DNA from: CAYQDB01 sp964416195
GTDB taxonomy: Bacteria > Zixibacteria > MSB-5A5 > GN15 > FEB-12
Direction: 5' to 3'
Assembly: GCA_964416195.1 (NCBI GenBank)
Contig: CAYQDB010000007.1
Span: 1 to 64,000 of the forward strand
DNA length: 64,000 nucleotides
Under the pieces are notes generated by a model that had not been told where the DNA came from, did not search any database, and worked only from the letters and a program-made list of their open reading frames with translations. A program made the position numbers and the translations under genes. Below, piece by piece: positions 54,436-63,565 of the stretch (position 1 is its first letter; every line of letters begins with the position of its first letter).

Positions 54436-54696
54436 TTACCGCCTAAGGTTTCTTCCGGTCAGCTCCCTGAAGTACTTCTCCCGCTGTGTCTTGGGTACTG
54501 AGCCGGTGGGGATGCCGAGGATTTCTACTGTAAGGGAACGAGTCCCCTTAAGAACAATAATGTCATTAACCTTTACCTGATAAGCTGGTTTGACCCTGCG
54601 TCCGTTGACGGCAATCATCCCCTTTTGCGCCAGCTCTTTTGCGATGGCGCGTCGTTTTATGGCCCCCACTGTGGACAGAAAGTCATCGAGTCGCAT
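54436..54696 (-). CDS. S4-domain RNA-binding protein (HslR/YlxQ-like)
   Basis: A single S4 domain (about 2-60): RLDDFLSTVGAIKRRAIAKE, then ELAQKGMIAVNGRRVKPAYQVKVNDII, the typical alpha-L RNA-binding motif. A basic tail (REKYFRELTGRNLRR) follows. Related HslR proteins bind 50S-nascent chain complexes; the exact role here is unknown. Start ATG at 54696 is 5 bp after the surA stop, so it belongs to the surA operon. Confidence 0.8.
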   Translation of the reverse strand: MRLDDFLSTVGAIKRRAIAKELAQKGMIAVNGRRVKPAYQVKVNDIIVLKGTRSLTVEILGIPTGSVPKTQREKYFRELTGRNLRR

Positions 54697-54701
54697 GGGA
54701 A

Positions 54702-55997
54702 TCACAGGCGGTAGTCGATGAAGGTTCTCTCTTTGATTTCTAATATCCACTCGTCAAGAAGCCTGGCGGTCTTTTCCTGGCGAGCCATTTCTTTGAGCTT
54801 GTCAAAATCTTCCTCAAGAGTGAATTGCCTCGGCGGCTGGTAGTCGAGCAGCTTCAAAATGTGAAGGCCGGACTGTGAGAAAATCGGCTCCCGGTACTCT
54901 CCCGGCGTCTTCCAGCCGGCTACTGCCGAAGCAAACACCGCTGGCAGTTCGTTAGTGGCAAACCAACCCAACTCACCACCCTGGGCGCGAGTGTTGTCGT
55001 CGGCTGAAAAGATTTTGGCCATCTTCTGAAAATCTGCTCCGTTTTCAGCTTCATGCAGGAGTGAGTCTGCAAGCTGCGCCACCTTCTGGGTGTCCTCCCT
55101 GGTGGGCTGCACAGCCAGAAGGATATGGCGAAGTTTCAGACGATCTCCCTGTTTTCCTTCGCATTTGATTACATGGTATCCAAACTGCGTGTGGACTACT
55201 CCGGAAACATCGCCTACCGAGAGATTGAAAGCAGCCCGAGCGAATTCCGGTACCACGTCCCTGCGTGATACATATCCCAGATCACCTCCGTGGGCTCCCG
55301 CACCCATGCTTGAATACTGCGCCGAGACAGTGGCAAAATCAGCTCCCTCCAGGACTCGTTGCCGCAACTCTGCGGCCAGAGTCTTGATGGAATCTTCGAT
55401 TCGCTGAGATGGTTCAACAGTCAGAAGAATATGCGCCAGCTTCACCGCCTCCGGTTGTCCGGGGAGCGAGTCCTGATACTTGTGATAGAACTCCCCGACC
55501 TCGTGTCGCGATACCGCCACGGTAGATAGCTTCTTCTGAATAAAGCGCTGTTTGATGATCTGGTTTTCTACATCGGCACGATATCGCTTTTTCAACTCGC
55601 GGATGGTCAACCCCTCGGCCTCCAAGGCATCAAGGAACTCCTGGTTAGAACTGAAGTTCTGGGAAATACTGGCAACATGGTCGTCAAGGGCCTGATCGAC
55701 TTCTTCGGGCCGCACGCTAATCGAGGTATCTTCCTGGGCAGCTATCAGAAGCAGTTGTCCTGAGACCATCTGTTCCAAGACTTCGTTCTGGAACTGCTGT
55801 AACTCCTCGTCATTTTTCGGACGTTGGCCCGTTTGAAGAGCGAGCACCTGGATCTGACTGGCCAGCTCGGAGACAAGTATGACCTGATCGCCGACGACTG
55901 CGACAATTCTGTCCACAGCCTCCCTCTCGGCGAAAGTAGGAACTGCTGAAAGGAGCAAGAACAACCCGATAGCGAGTATCACATGGTGCGATTTCAT
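54702..55997 (-). CDS. surA: SurA-type periplasmic peptidyl-prolyl isomerase/chaperone
   Basis: Periplasmic chaperone for outer-membrane barrels. Signal peptide about 1-23; SurA N-terminal domain with DRIVAVVGDQVILVSEL; two parvulin domains, first at about 180-275 (KLAHILLTVEP, GGDLGYVSRRDVVPEFARA, GVVHTQFGYHVIK) and second at about 286-385 (LKLRHILLAVQP, GGELGWFATNELP). The C-terminal segment (about 395-431) completes the chaperone lobe. Length 431 matches. It lies 6 bp from the PpiC lipoprotein upstream and just before the S4 gene. Confidence 0.92.
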   Translation of the reverse strand: MKSHHVILAIGLFLLLSAVPTFAEREAVDRIVAVVGDQVILVSELASQIQVLALQTGQRPKNDEELQQFQNEVLEQMVSGQLLLIAAQEDTSISVRPEEVDQALDDHVASISQNFSSNQEFLDALEAEGLTIRELKKRYRADVENQIIKQRFIQKKLSTVAVSRHEVGEFYHKYQDSLPGQPEAVKLAHILLTVEPSQRIEDSIKTLAAELRQRVLEGADFATVSAQYSSMGAGAHGGDLGYVSRRDVVPEFARAAFNLSVGDVSGVVHTQFGYHVIKCEGKQGDRLKLRHILLAVQPTREDTQKVAQLADSLLHEAENGADFQKMAKIFSADDNTRAQGGELGWFATNELPAVFASAVAGWKTPGEYREPIFSQSGLHILKLLDYQPPRQFTLEEDFDKLKEMARQEKTARLLDEWILEIKERTFIDYRL

Positions 55998-56003
55998 AGC
56001 TCA

Positions 56004-57734
56004 TCAGTCAGACTGGCCGGTTGTATCCACCGTAGCATACTTGTCCATGTCGATAGTCAACCATAGGGCATCTTCGTCCACCACAATTGGAGTCGATTTC
56101 TTCCGTTCTTCAACCCACTTGTCAAAGGCCTCTTTTTTCTGCTCGTCGACCAGCTTCTGCACAATCTCGCGCTTGATCCCCAGATAGTCCTTCAACTGTG
56201 CTCCGATCTTATCCAATACGTAGAAAAGGGTATACTTCCCGTCATTGAACACCGGCCCCCCGATACCGCCAACCGGCGTTTTCCAAGCCGCCTCGAAGAC
56301 TTCCGGCATCCATCTTTTTTCTATATAGCCGATATCGCCGCCGCCAATGCGCTTGCCGATCCGCTCGGTCAGCTCTGAGGCCGACTTTTTGAAGGCTTCC
56401 AGAGATTTGAGTTCCTTTTTAAGCCTTCGCGCTTTGAGCTCATCGCCCAGCAGGATTTCATGAATATGAACTTTCGCTGGAACAGTGAACTCTTCGGGAT
56501 GGTCATCGTAATACTGCCGCACCGTCTCTTCGTCCAGCGTCGGCGGGAGCGGAATCGAGTCTTCCCTCATTATATCTGCCATAGCGAGCTCCTTGAAGAG
56601 CTGGAGCTTCGTGAGAAATGTCGGATCATTGTCGATCCCCTCACGATGAGACTCGACGACAAGGATGTCACTGAGCTTCAGCCGGAAGATAATATCGGCC
56701 AAAGAATCATAGTCGTCAAAATCCGGTCTGGAATTTCGCGGCACGCTCCGATTGACCTGGGTGAGATACTCACCCACTGTCATCTGTCCACCGTCCCAGG
56801 TTGCCAGCACAAGCTCCTTTTCGTTGCGGTCGAGCTGTTCCATGTCAAAATCATTCCTGGGAAGCGTCTTCAACAACATCGGCGGATAGATAAGCCCACG
56901 CTTGTGCAACAGGTAATCGCAGGTAGCAGTATCAATAGAAACCGCATACCGCGATTTAATGTCATCAAAGTACCGCTCTCCCAGCTTGCCTGATTTATAT
57001 ATCCTAACCTGATCGAAAAGAGGGCTTCTCATCGACTTGAAGTCTGTTCGCTGCTCATTGGGAAGTTTGTCGACGACCTTAATAACATGATAGCCGAATC
57101 TTGATTTTACCGGTGGAGAGACCTCTCCAGGCTCCATACTAAAGGCCGCTTCCTGGAAGTCATCGACCATGGCGCCCCAAGCGAAATAACCGAGATCGCC
57201 CTTGTTCTTTTTGGCCGATTGATCAATAGAGTACTCGTATGCAAGCTTTTCGAAGTTCTCGCCATTTTTGATCCGCTCCAGAAGCATCTGGGCGGTGTCC
57301 GGGTTATCCACGAGGATATGTGAGGCTTTGATCTTGTACTCGAGGCGCTTGTAGAACTCTTTCACCTCGGTTTCCGAGGGTTCAGCTTTATCAGCGATTT
57401 TGTGCTGCAGGAGGATATCGATAAGAAACTTGTCCTTGTTGGCCAGCACCACCCTGGCCAGCTCTTCCAGCTTATCGATATGCTTTTCATAAGCCGCCTG
57501 GACAAGCAACCTGGTAACGATTGCACTGTCGATAACTTGACGTTTTACAGTGAATTCATCCTTTGCTGTTGGGAATGGATATCCAGCCGTGTAGAATTCC
57601 TCAAACTCATCGGTGGTGATCTTGTAATCGCCCACCACGGCCAGGACTTTGCCTCCCGATTTGCCGCAACTTGACCACAAGCAAGCGGCCAGGGCAAGCA
57701 ATACTAAAAAACCAAATAGTTGGTTTCTACTCAT
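56004..57734 (-). CDS. Lipoprotein with PpiC-type parvulin domains
   Basis: Envelope foldase, probably anchored as lipoprotein: the hydrophobic stretch ends WSSC (about residue 23). A trigger-factor-like N-terminal domain (VVGDYKITTDEFEEFYTAG) is followed by a parvulin domain (IKASHILVDNPDTAQMLLERIK, KGDLGYFAWGAMVDDF, RFGYHVIKVVDK, at about 140-240), a linker, and a second degenerate parvulin (VHIHEILLGDELKARRLKKE, GGDIGYIEKRWMPEVFEA) at about 430-540. Start uncertain: GGAGG lies 11 nt before the ATG at 57734; an in-frame ATG at 57761 would add an acidic leader that suits a signal peptide poorly. It precedes surA with a 6-bp gap, a natural pair in envelope biogenesis. Confidence 0.85.
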   Translation of the reverse strand: MSRNQLFGFLVLLALAACLWSSCGKSGGKVLAVVGDYKITTDEFEEFYTAGYPFPTAKDEFTVKRQVIDSAIVTRLLVQAAYEKHIDKLEELARVVLANKDKFLIDILLQHKIADKAEPSETEVKEFYKRLEYKIKASHILVDNPDTAQMLLERIKNGENFEKLAYEYSIDQSAKKNKGDLGYFAWGAMVDDFQEAAFSMEPGEVSPPVKSRFGYHVIKVVDKLPNEQRTDFKSMRSPLFDQVRIYKSGKLGERYFDDIKSRYAVSIDTATCDYLLHKRGLIYPPMLLKTLPRNDFDMEQLDRNEKELVLATWDGGQMTVGEYLTQVNRSVPRNSRPDFDDYDSLADIIFRLKLSDILVVESHREGIDNDPTFLTKLQLFKELAMADIMREDSIPLPPTLDEETVRQYYDDHPEEFTVPAKVHIHEILLGDELKARRLKKELKSLEAFKKSASELTERIGKRIGGGDIGYIEKRWMPEVFEAAWKTPVGGIGGPVFNDGKYTLFYVLDKIGAQLKDYLGIKREIVQKLVDEQKKEAFDKWVEERKKSTPIVVDEDALWLTIDMDKYATVDTTGQSD

Positions 57735-57884
57735 CTGACAAGAATCCTCCGAAATCTTCATATTCTACCACCAATCAGTTATCGAGTTCCTTCACAATAG
57801 CTTACACGAAACGAAATTATAAGTGACGCGGACGATTTCTCCAAATCCTTTGTGAGTAGTGGCTCGACGAGAGCAATGGCATAG

Positions 57885-58856
57885 TTACTCGAAATCCGAC
57901 TCCAGGTAGTCTTTAGTAGAGGATTCGCGTCTGAGTCGCTGGGAGAGTTTCTCAGAGAACTCCACGGCTGAGTCCTTCCCATACACCTTGAGCATGTGGT
58001 TCATGGCAATAACTTCAGAAATGACAGTAATATTCTTTCCCGGAGAGATAGGAACCTTCACATAGGGTATCTCCACTCCCAGAATAGCGGTGTGTCTTTC
58101 CTCGACCCCCAGGCGTTCGTAATCCTCGGTCTCAGACCACAGCACCAGATTTACCTCAACCTCAATCCGCTTCTGGAGCCGTATTGCCCGGATACCAAAG
58201 AGCTCTTCGACATCAATGATTCCGACTCCCCGGATCTCCATATGATGTCCCAGCAGTTCCGCCCCGGTACCGATAATGAGATCCGCTCCCCCCTTGCTGA
58301 TCTTCACGACATCGTCGGCAACCAGGCGATGGCCCCGCTCCACGAGGTCAAGCGCTACTTCCGACTTCCCGATTCCCGACTTGCCGGTATAGAGCAACCC
58401 CACGCCGTAGACATCCATCAGCGTACCATGTACCGTGATTGACGGCGCAAAAACTTGGTCAAGGTAGGCAGAGAGACGGTTGATCAGCTCCACAGTCGTC
58501 AGTCGGCTGGAAAACACCTCGGTGTGAAACTTGTCAGCGGCGCCGATAAACTCCGCCCGAGGCATTATTCCTTTGGAAATGATAACCATCGGGATTTCAT
58601 GTTCGAACAACTTATGGGACATTTCAGAGAACTGATCAACAGAAAGGCGGCTCATGTAGGCCATTTCCGTTTCACCCAGAACTTGAATTCTCCTGTTGGA
58701 GAAACGCTCGAAAAAACCGGTCAGCGCCAGACCCGGCCGGTGGAGCTCAGGATGCTGAATCACCTTGCCCATACCAGCCTGGTTGCTGTTCAAAACAGTC
58801 AGCTCAAGATCCTGATTGCGGGCGTTGTACAGTTTTTCAACCGTTATACCTGACAT
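57885..58856 (-). CDS. hprK: HPr(Ser) kinase/phosphorylase
   Basis: Phosphorylates or dephosphorylates a serine of HPr in Firmicutes carbon control; in other phyla the role is less clear. Walker A is TGKSGIGKSEVALDLVERGH (GKSGIGKS at 158-165), followed by RLVADDVV. The characteristic segment GIGIIDVEELFGIRAIR (here GVGIIDVEELFG) and the C-terminal HMLKVYGKDSA are present. Length 323 fits. An HPr gene or other phosphotransferase component is not in the window. It lies downstream of a PDZ protein with a terminator between. Confidence 0.93.
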   Translation of the reverse strand: MSGITVEKLYNARNQDLELTVLNSNQAGMGKVIQHPELHRPGLALTGFFERFSNRRIQVLGETEMAYMSRLSVDQFSEMSHKLFEHEIPMVIISKGIMPRAEFIGAADKFHTEVFSSRLTTVELINRLSAYLDQVFAPSITVHGTLMDVYGVGLLYTGKSGIGKSEVALDLVERGHRLVADDVVKISKGGADLIIGTGAELLGHHMEIRGVGIIDVEELFGIRAIRLQKRIEVEVNLVLWSETEDYERLGVEERHTAILGVEIPYVKVPISPGKNITVISEVIAMNHMLKVYGKDSAVEFSEKLSQRLRRESSTKDYLESDFE

Positions 58857-58909
58857 AGTAAACTAAATATACACAGGGCGGCTGCTAAGGAGCAAGAAAC
58901 AAAATAGAC

Positions 58910-58942
58910 AAAAAAACCAGGCCCCGCCCGTAGCAGGGCCTG
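58910..58942 (-). terminator. Intrinsic terminator of the PDZ gene
   Basis: On the minus strand CAGGCCCTGC...GCGGGGCCTG followed by a run of seven T. It sits about 40 bp after the PDZ gene stop, so hprK needs its own promoter. Confidence 0.8.
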
Positions 58943-58983
58943 ACTAAGGAGGAACTGTAAGCAATTGGGTATTTTGCGTGATA

Positions 58984-59946
58984 CTACTCTAACTTATCGC
59001 GAAGCTCCTGCATCTCCTCGCGAAGCGATTTCAATTCCTTTTTCAGCTTCTTCATTTCTTCCTGATACTCGCCAAGGGCATCATCATACTGGCCGGGAGT
59101 GGGTATGAGGTCATGAAACTTGCCCTTCATTTTGGGCAGTGTGAAACCAAAGTTAGGACCGTAGAACTGCTTGAAATAATACGCCTCGGGAGCCTCTTCG
59201 TTCTCAGTTACTTCGACTGTGAATTTCTTTTGCTCCTTATTGCGGATAACCGACACCTCAACTTTGTCACCGGCCTTTTTATCCTCGATCAAATCCTCAA
59301 CATCCTCGGTGTCAAAAACCTCATCTCCGTCGATGGCAACAATCACATCGCCCGCTTTCAAGCCGGCCGCCGCTGCCGGAGAATCCTTGATGACATCAGT
59401 AATCAGCGCTCCTCTGCCCTTATCAATGCCGAAGTAATCTCCAAGTTGACGGGTCAGGTCAAGTAAGCTAACACCCATGTACGGATACTCGTTATAATCA
59501 AACGAGAAAAAGAAATCTTCCTTTTTCGGGTTCTTGGTAATCCAGACTGACTTGCTCCCGCCCGGCCGTTCGCCGAGCGTGACCTCAAGCTCCAATTCGT
59601 CGTCCCCTCTCATAACCGTGACAGCCACTTCGTCTCCCGGTTGGTCTTCGCCAACCATTTCCACTAGTTCATCAGCATCAGTGATTTTTGAGCCGTCAAA
59701 TCGGATGATGATGTCATCCTCATTCAGGCCTGCTTTGTCAGCCGGCGAATCCTTGACTACCCGATTCACGATGACACCATGGCTGACCGGCAGGTCAAAT
59801 GCTTCAGTCAGTTCGTCGTCAACTGCCTGGGTATAGACGCCAAGCCACGCCTTACCACTGCTTTTGTAGGATTTTGCCATCCCCTGACCGGCGACCAGCC
59901 CCGCCACAACGATGGCTCCCAGCATCAGATAGCACAACCTTTTCAT
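58984..59946 (-). CDS. Periplasmic protein with two PDZ domains and a C-terminal coiled coil
   Basis: Signal peptide about 1-24. PDZ1 (about 32-123, WLGVYTQAVDDELTEAFDLP, GVIVNRVVKDSPADKAGL) and PDZ2 (about 152-245, YMGVSLLDLTRQLGDYFGI, GALITDVIKDSPAAAAGLKAGDVIVAIDG) have intact carboxylate-binding loops. No protease domain is present, so this is not a DegP homologue. The C-terminal 40 residues (about 278-320) form a Lys/Glu/Leu coiled coil. GGAGG lies 5 nt before the ATG at 59946, preferred over 59958. Possibly an adaptor of envelope proteases; inference. Confidence 0.88.
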   Translation of the reverse strand: MKRLCYLMLGAIVVAGLVAGQGMAKSYKSSGKAWLGVYTQAVDDELTEAFDLPVSHGVIVNRVVKDSPADKAGLNEDDIIIRFDGSKITDADELVEMVGEDQPGDEVAVTVMRGDDELELEVTLGERPGGSKSVWITKNPKKEDFFFSFDYNEYPYMGVSLLDLTRQLGDYFGIDKGRGALITDVIKDSPAAAAGLKAGDVIVAIDGDEVFDTEDVEDLIEDKKAGDKVEVSVIRNKEQKKFTVEVTENEEAPEAYYFKQFYGPNFGFTLPKMKGKFHDLIPTPGQYDDALGEYQEEMKKLKKELKSLREEMQELRDKLE

Positions 59947-60252
59947 AGGCACCTCCATTCTCTATTACCAGTCGTGTTCTCTTTGGCCTTATACGCCGAT
60001 GCCGAAATAAGGTTTCATACCAGTGACAGAGCTGAGACGGGGGATTTTGGAGAGGCGACGCCAGTGTCACCTGTAGGGGTAAATCGACAGATCAACTCCG
60101 GCCGCAAGAGTAGTCCGGTGCGTTTATCTTATTCTCTCTGCGGCTAGGATCTCTTTAAGAGAGAGCTTCTGCCGGATGGAGAAAATCACGGTAATCATTG
60201 AGAATGCCACGTTCCCAGGGGCGATATCCGCTGGCCTGTATTTCCTCTGTGA
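59947..60252. other. Intergenic region, nothing firm
   Basis: Lies between lpxH and the PDZ gene, both leftward. No terminator with a T-tract or clear promoter seen. Confidence 0.4.
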
Positions 60253-60972
60253 TCATTTCAACCGTTGTAAGCTGATTGTCCCATCGGCAAGCTTCGCATA
60301 ACTGAAGTGATCTATGAAGTCGCCGGTGTTGACGTAGATACCATTGCCGAGAGGTTTGATCACCGGGATGTGAAGATGGGCGATGACTACGGCATCGAAA
60401 CCGGCGGTGAGTTTCTGTTCGGCGTACGATTCGTAATCGGCTGCGAAGGTCTGGTCACGGCGCGAGGCGTATTGACGCGACGATCCGGACACTTTCTTGG
60501 CCAGCGGCATGGCCCAGTCGGGAGGGAGCTTACGGTACAGCCAGACGTTGAACCGATTGCGCAGAACTCGCTTCAGAAGACGGTAGCCCCGGTCGGCAGG
60601 CGCCAGGCCGTCGCCATGTATGAGATGCAACTTTGTTCCCTCATATTCGAGGTTGAGAAAATCCCGGTGCACCGTCATGCTCATCTCGGTGGAGAAGAAA
60701 TCGCCAAGCCAGAAATCATGGTTGCCGGTGATATAATCAACCGTAATACCACCTTCAATCAAGTCGGTTAACATGAACAGTACCTTATGGTATGCCTTGG
60801 GAATGGCGTGTTTGTATTCAAACCAGAAATCAAACAGATCGCCCAAGATGACTAATCGGTCGCCGTCTGTTTTGACCTTGGCAAACAGGGAAGCGATCTT
60901 GGTGACTTTCTCAGTTTCCTTTTCGGTCGAGTCGGCTCCCAGATGGGCGTCAGAAAAAATGTACAGGGCCAT
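60253..60972 (-). CDS. lpxH: UDP-2,3-diacylglucosamine diphosphatase (LpxH-type)
   Basis: Calcineurin-like metallophosphoesterase of lipid A synthesis; hydrolyses UDP-2,3-diacylglucosamine. Metal-binding motifs are SDAHLG (near residue 6), GDLFDFWFEY, GNHDFWLGDF, LIHGDGL and AHLHIPVI. The last usually reads GHTHRP in LpxH; AHLHIP is a mild variation. The start at 60972 places MALYIFSDAHLG at the N-terminus; the longer frame to 61035 overlaps purL and is rejected. Its presence indicates a lipopolysaccharide-type outer membrane. Probably co-transcribed with purL, 37 bp downstream. Confidence 0.85.
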   Translation of the reverse strand: MALYIFSDAHLGADSTEKETEKVTKIASLFAKVKTDGDRLVILGDLFDFWFEYKHAIPKAYHKVLFMLTDLIEGGITVDYITGNHDFWLGDFFSTEMSMTVHRDFLNLEYEGTKLHLIHGDGLAPADRGYRLLKRVLRNRFNVWLYRKLPPDWAMPLAKKVSGSSRQYASRRDQTFAADYESYAEQKLTAGFDAVVIAHLHIPVIKPLGNGIYVNTGDFIDHFSYAKLADGTISLQRLK

Positions 60973-61009
60973 GTGGGGAATATATGTTTTCGACCGGAAA
61001 CTGAAAGTC

Positions 61010-63289
61010 CTATTTGGAAATAGTGACCTCCCCACGCTTGTCTGGAGGTTCTTCCAGCCTTTCCATCAAACGCAGTAGAGCGTTGAAATAGGCTTCCGAC
61101 AACTTGCTCATGTCAAGATCTATCCAGTCATTGACCTTCAAGCGCGTGCCGCCCACCGTGCCGATGCGAGTACAGGCAATTCCCTTTTCGCTGAAGGAGG
61201 CCGTGAGCTTATCGGCCTTGTCAGGCGCAGTACTGATAACGACCCGCGACTGGGTTTCACCAAAGAGAAGACAGTCGGCGCGTATCGACTCGTGGAGAAC
61301 GACCTGAGCGCCAACCTGGTGTTCGCGATTGGAAATACAGCACTCCGCCAGAGCCACTGCCAGGCCGCCATCGGAGCAGTCATGCGCTGACTTGATCAGC
61401 CCGGATTGGATAGCGCTCAGGAGCGTATCCTGCAAGAGTTTTTCAAACTGGAGATCGAGCGTGGGTACGGCTCCCCTATTTTGTCCAAAGATAGTGTGCA
61501 GGTATTCAGAGGCGCCAAGGTGCTCTTTGTTTTCGCCCAACAGGAAGATGGCATCACCTTCACTTTTGAACCATTGAGTAGTGATATACTTGACGTCTTC
61601 GATAAGTCCTACCATCCCTATTGTTGGCGTTGGGAAAACTGCTCGTTCGGGGTCCTCATTATAAAAGGATACGTTTCCGCCGGTGACAGGGGTTTGGAAA
61701 ACACGGCAGGCTTCGCCCATACCCGCAACCGCTTCCGCAAAGCTGTAGTAAATTCCCGGCTTGTATGGGTTGCCGAAATTGAGGCAGTTGGTTACGGCCA
61801 GTGGACGTCCCCCGGAGCAAACGATATTGCGCGCTGCCTCGGCAACGGCGCTTTCAGCTCCCAGACGTGGGTTAATGTAACAGTAGCGGCCATTACAATC
61901 GGTCGTCATCGCCAGAGCCTTGTTCGTTTTGCGGATGCGCAACACGGCGGCATCCGAGCCTGGACCGACGGTAGTGTTGGTACGCACCATGGAATCATAC
62001 TGATCGAACACCCACCCCTTGTAGCAGATATTCGGCGCGGCCAATATTCTCAGAAGGACATCATTCCAGTCTCTATCCAGCGGGTAATCATGCAAATCGA
62101 GCTTCACGATCTCGTCCAGATGGGCCGGGCGTTGCGACTCGCGATGATACACCGGCACGCCGCCGCCGAGAACAAGGACTTCAGAGGGAATCTGCGAGAC
62201 GATATCGCCGTTCAGCTTGACGGTCATCAGACCGTCGTCGGTCACCCGACCGATAACAGTCGAATCAAGGTCCCACTTGTCAAAAACCTGTTTGACTTTC
62301 TGTTCCTTTCCCTTCTTGACGCATACCAGCATCCGCTCCTGCGACTCAGAAAGCAGAATCTCATACGGCGTCATCCCCGGTTCCCGCACCGGCGCCCTGT
62401 CAATGTCTATCTCGATTCCTGCATTGCCCTTGGCCGACATCTCCGAACTGGAGCAGGTGATACCGGCCGCACCCATATCCTGAATGCCGACTATAAGGTC
62501 CTTGTCAATTATCTCGAGGGTAGCTTCAACAAGGAGCTTCTCGGTGAAGGGGTCTCCAATTTGCACCGACGGCCGTCTTTCCTCTGACGCCTCGCTGAGT
62601 TCCTCCGAGGCGAAGGTGGCTCCGTGGATACCGTCCCGGCCCGTTTTAGAACCGACAATCATAATCGGGTTCCCTTCTCCTTTGGCTACGGCCGAGACGA
62701 TCCGATCCGCCTTGACAATTCCGACCGCCATCGCATTTACAAGCGGATTGCCGGTGTAGGCTTCGTCGAAATACACTTCCCCCGCGACCGTGGGCACGCC
62801 AAACGAGTTGCCATAGTCACCAATACCACGAACTACGCCGTCGACGAGGTACCGCACCCGGGGGTTTTCCGGCGAGCCGAAGCGAAGCGAATTCAGACAG
62901 GCAATGGGACGGGCTCCCATAGTAAAGATATCGCGCAGGATGCCGCCGACACCGGTTGCGGCTCCTTGGTACGGTTCGACTGCCGAAGGGTGGTTGTGGG
63001 ACTCAATCTTGAAGACAACAGCCAGACCATCGCCGATATCAACCGCTCCGGCGTTCTCTTCACCGGCCTTGGCCAGAAGGTTCTCTCCTTCCCGGGGCAG
63101 GGTTTTTAGAAGGGCTATCGAGTTCTTGTACGAGCAATGCTCGGACCACATCACTGAGAAAACACCCAGCTCGGTGTAGTTTGGACTGCGGCCGAGGATT
63201 TCTTTTATGCGTTCATATTCTTCTTCACTGAGGCCGTGCGCCCTGACCATTTCCGGCGTGACGGTCGGTTGCTGGAATACTGTCTTCAA
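61010..63289 (-). CDS. purL: Phosphoribosylformylglycinamidine synthase subunit PurL (small type)
   Basis: Forms FGAM from FGAR using ATP and ammonia in purine synthesis, with PurQ and PurS. Typical segments: [34 protein letters not shown] near the N-terminus, [53 protein letters not shown] and [16 protein letters not shown]. From the TTG at 63289 the protein has 759 residues, correct for the stand-alone type. That TTG has AAGGAG 5 nt upstream; the longer frame to 63346 lacks one. purQ and purS are not in the window. Confidence 0.95.
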   Translation of the reverse strand: MKTVFQQPTVTPEMVRAHGLSEEEYERIKEILGRSPNYTELGVFSVMWSEHCSYKNSIALLKTLPREGENLLAKAGEENAGAVDIGDGLAVVFKIESHNHPSAVEPYQGAATGVGGILRDIFTMGARPIACLNSLRFGSPENPRVRYLVDGVVRGIGDYGNSFGVPTVAGEVYFDEAYTGNPLVNAMAVGIVKADRIVSAVAKGEGNPIMIVGSKTGRDGIHGATFASEELSEASEERRPSVQIGDPFTEKLLVEATLEIIDKDLIVGIQDMGAAGITCSSSEMSAKGNAGIEIDIDRAPVREPGMTPYEILLSESQERMLVCVKKGKEQKVKQVFDKWDLDSTVIGRVTDDGLMTVKLNGDIVSQIPSEVLVLGGGVPVYHRESQRPAHLDEIVKLDLHDYPLDRDWNDVLLRILAAPNICYKGWVFDQYDSMVRTNTTVGPGSDAAVLRIRKTNKALAMTTDCNGRYCYINPRLGAESAVAEAARNIVCSGGRPLAVTNCLNFGNPYKPGIYYSFAEAVAGMGEACRVFQTPVTGGNVSFYNEDPERAVFPTPTIGMVGLIEDVKYITTQWFKSEGDAIFLLGENKEHLGASEYLHTIFGQNRGAVPTLDLQFEKLLQDTLLSAIQSGLIKSAHDCSDGGLAVALAECCISNREHQVGAQVVLHESIRADCLLFGETQSRVVISTAPDKADKLTASFSEKGIACTRIGTVGGTRLKVNDWIDLDMSKLSEAYFNALLRLMERLEEPPDKRGEVTISK

Positions 63290-63565
63290 GAGATCTCCTT
63301 CGCTTTTCAGAAAGACCAATATAAACACTGTGCACGTTGGCGTCAATGAAACAGTGAAGCAAGCTCCCCGATGTTCTGCAATGATGCCTGCCCTTCTTGT
63401 GACCTATTGGTACCCACCAGGATGTCTAAAGCACCTCCAATAGCAGTTCCGTAGAATCGTGATTTGAGCAGACGATTGTCCTTGCCTATCGGGAATCCAC
63501 CGACTATTTTAGGTTCTGGTGGCGGTAACGTGTGTTATCGCAGCTATTGGAGATAGTTCTGCAAC

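Noticed and set aside
61406..62587. 393-residue rightward open frame opposite purL
   Set aside because: Exact antisense of a highly conserved gene; its translation has no family features.
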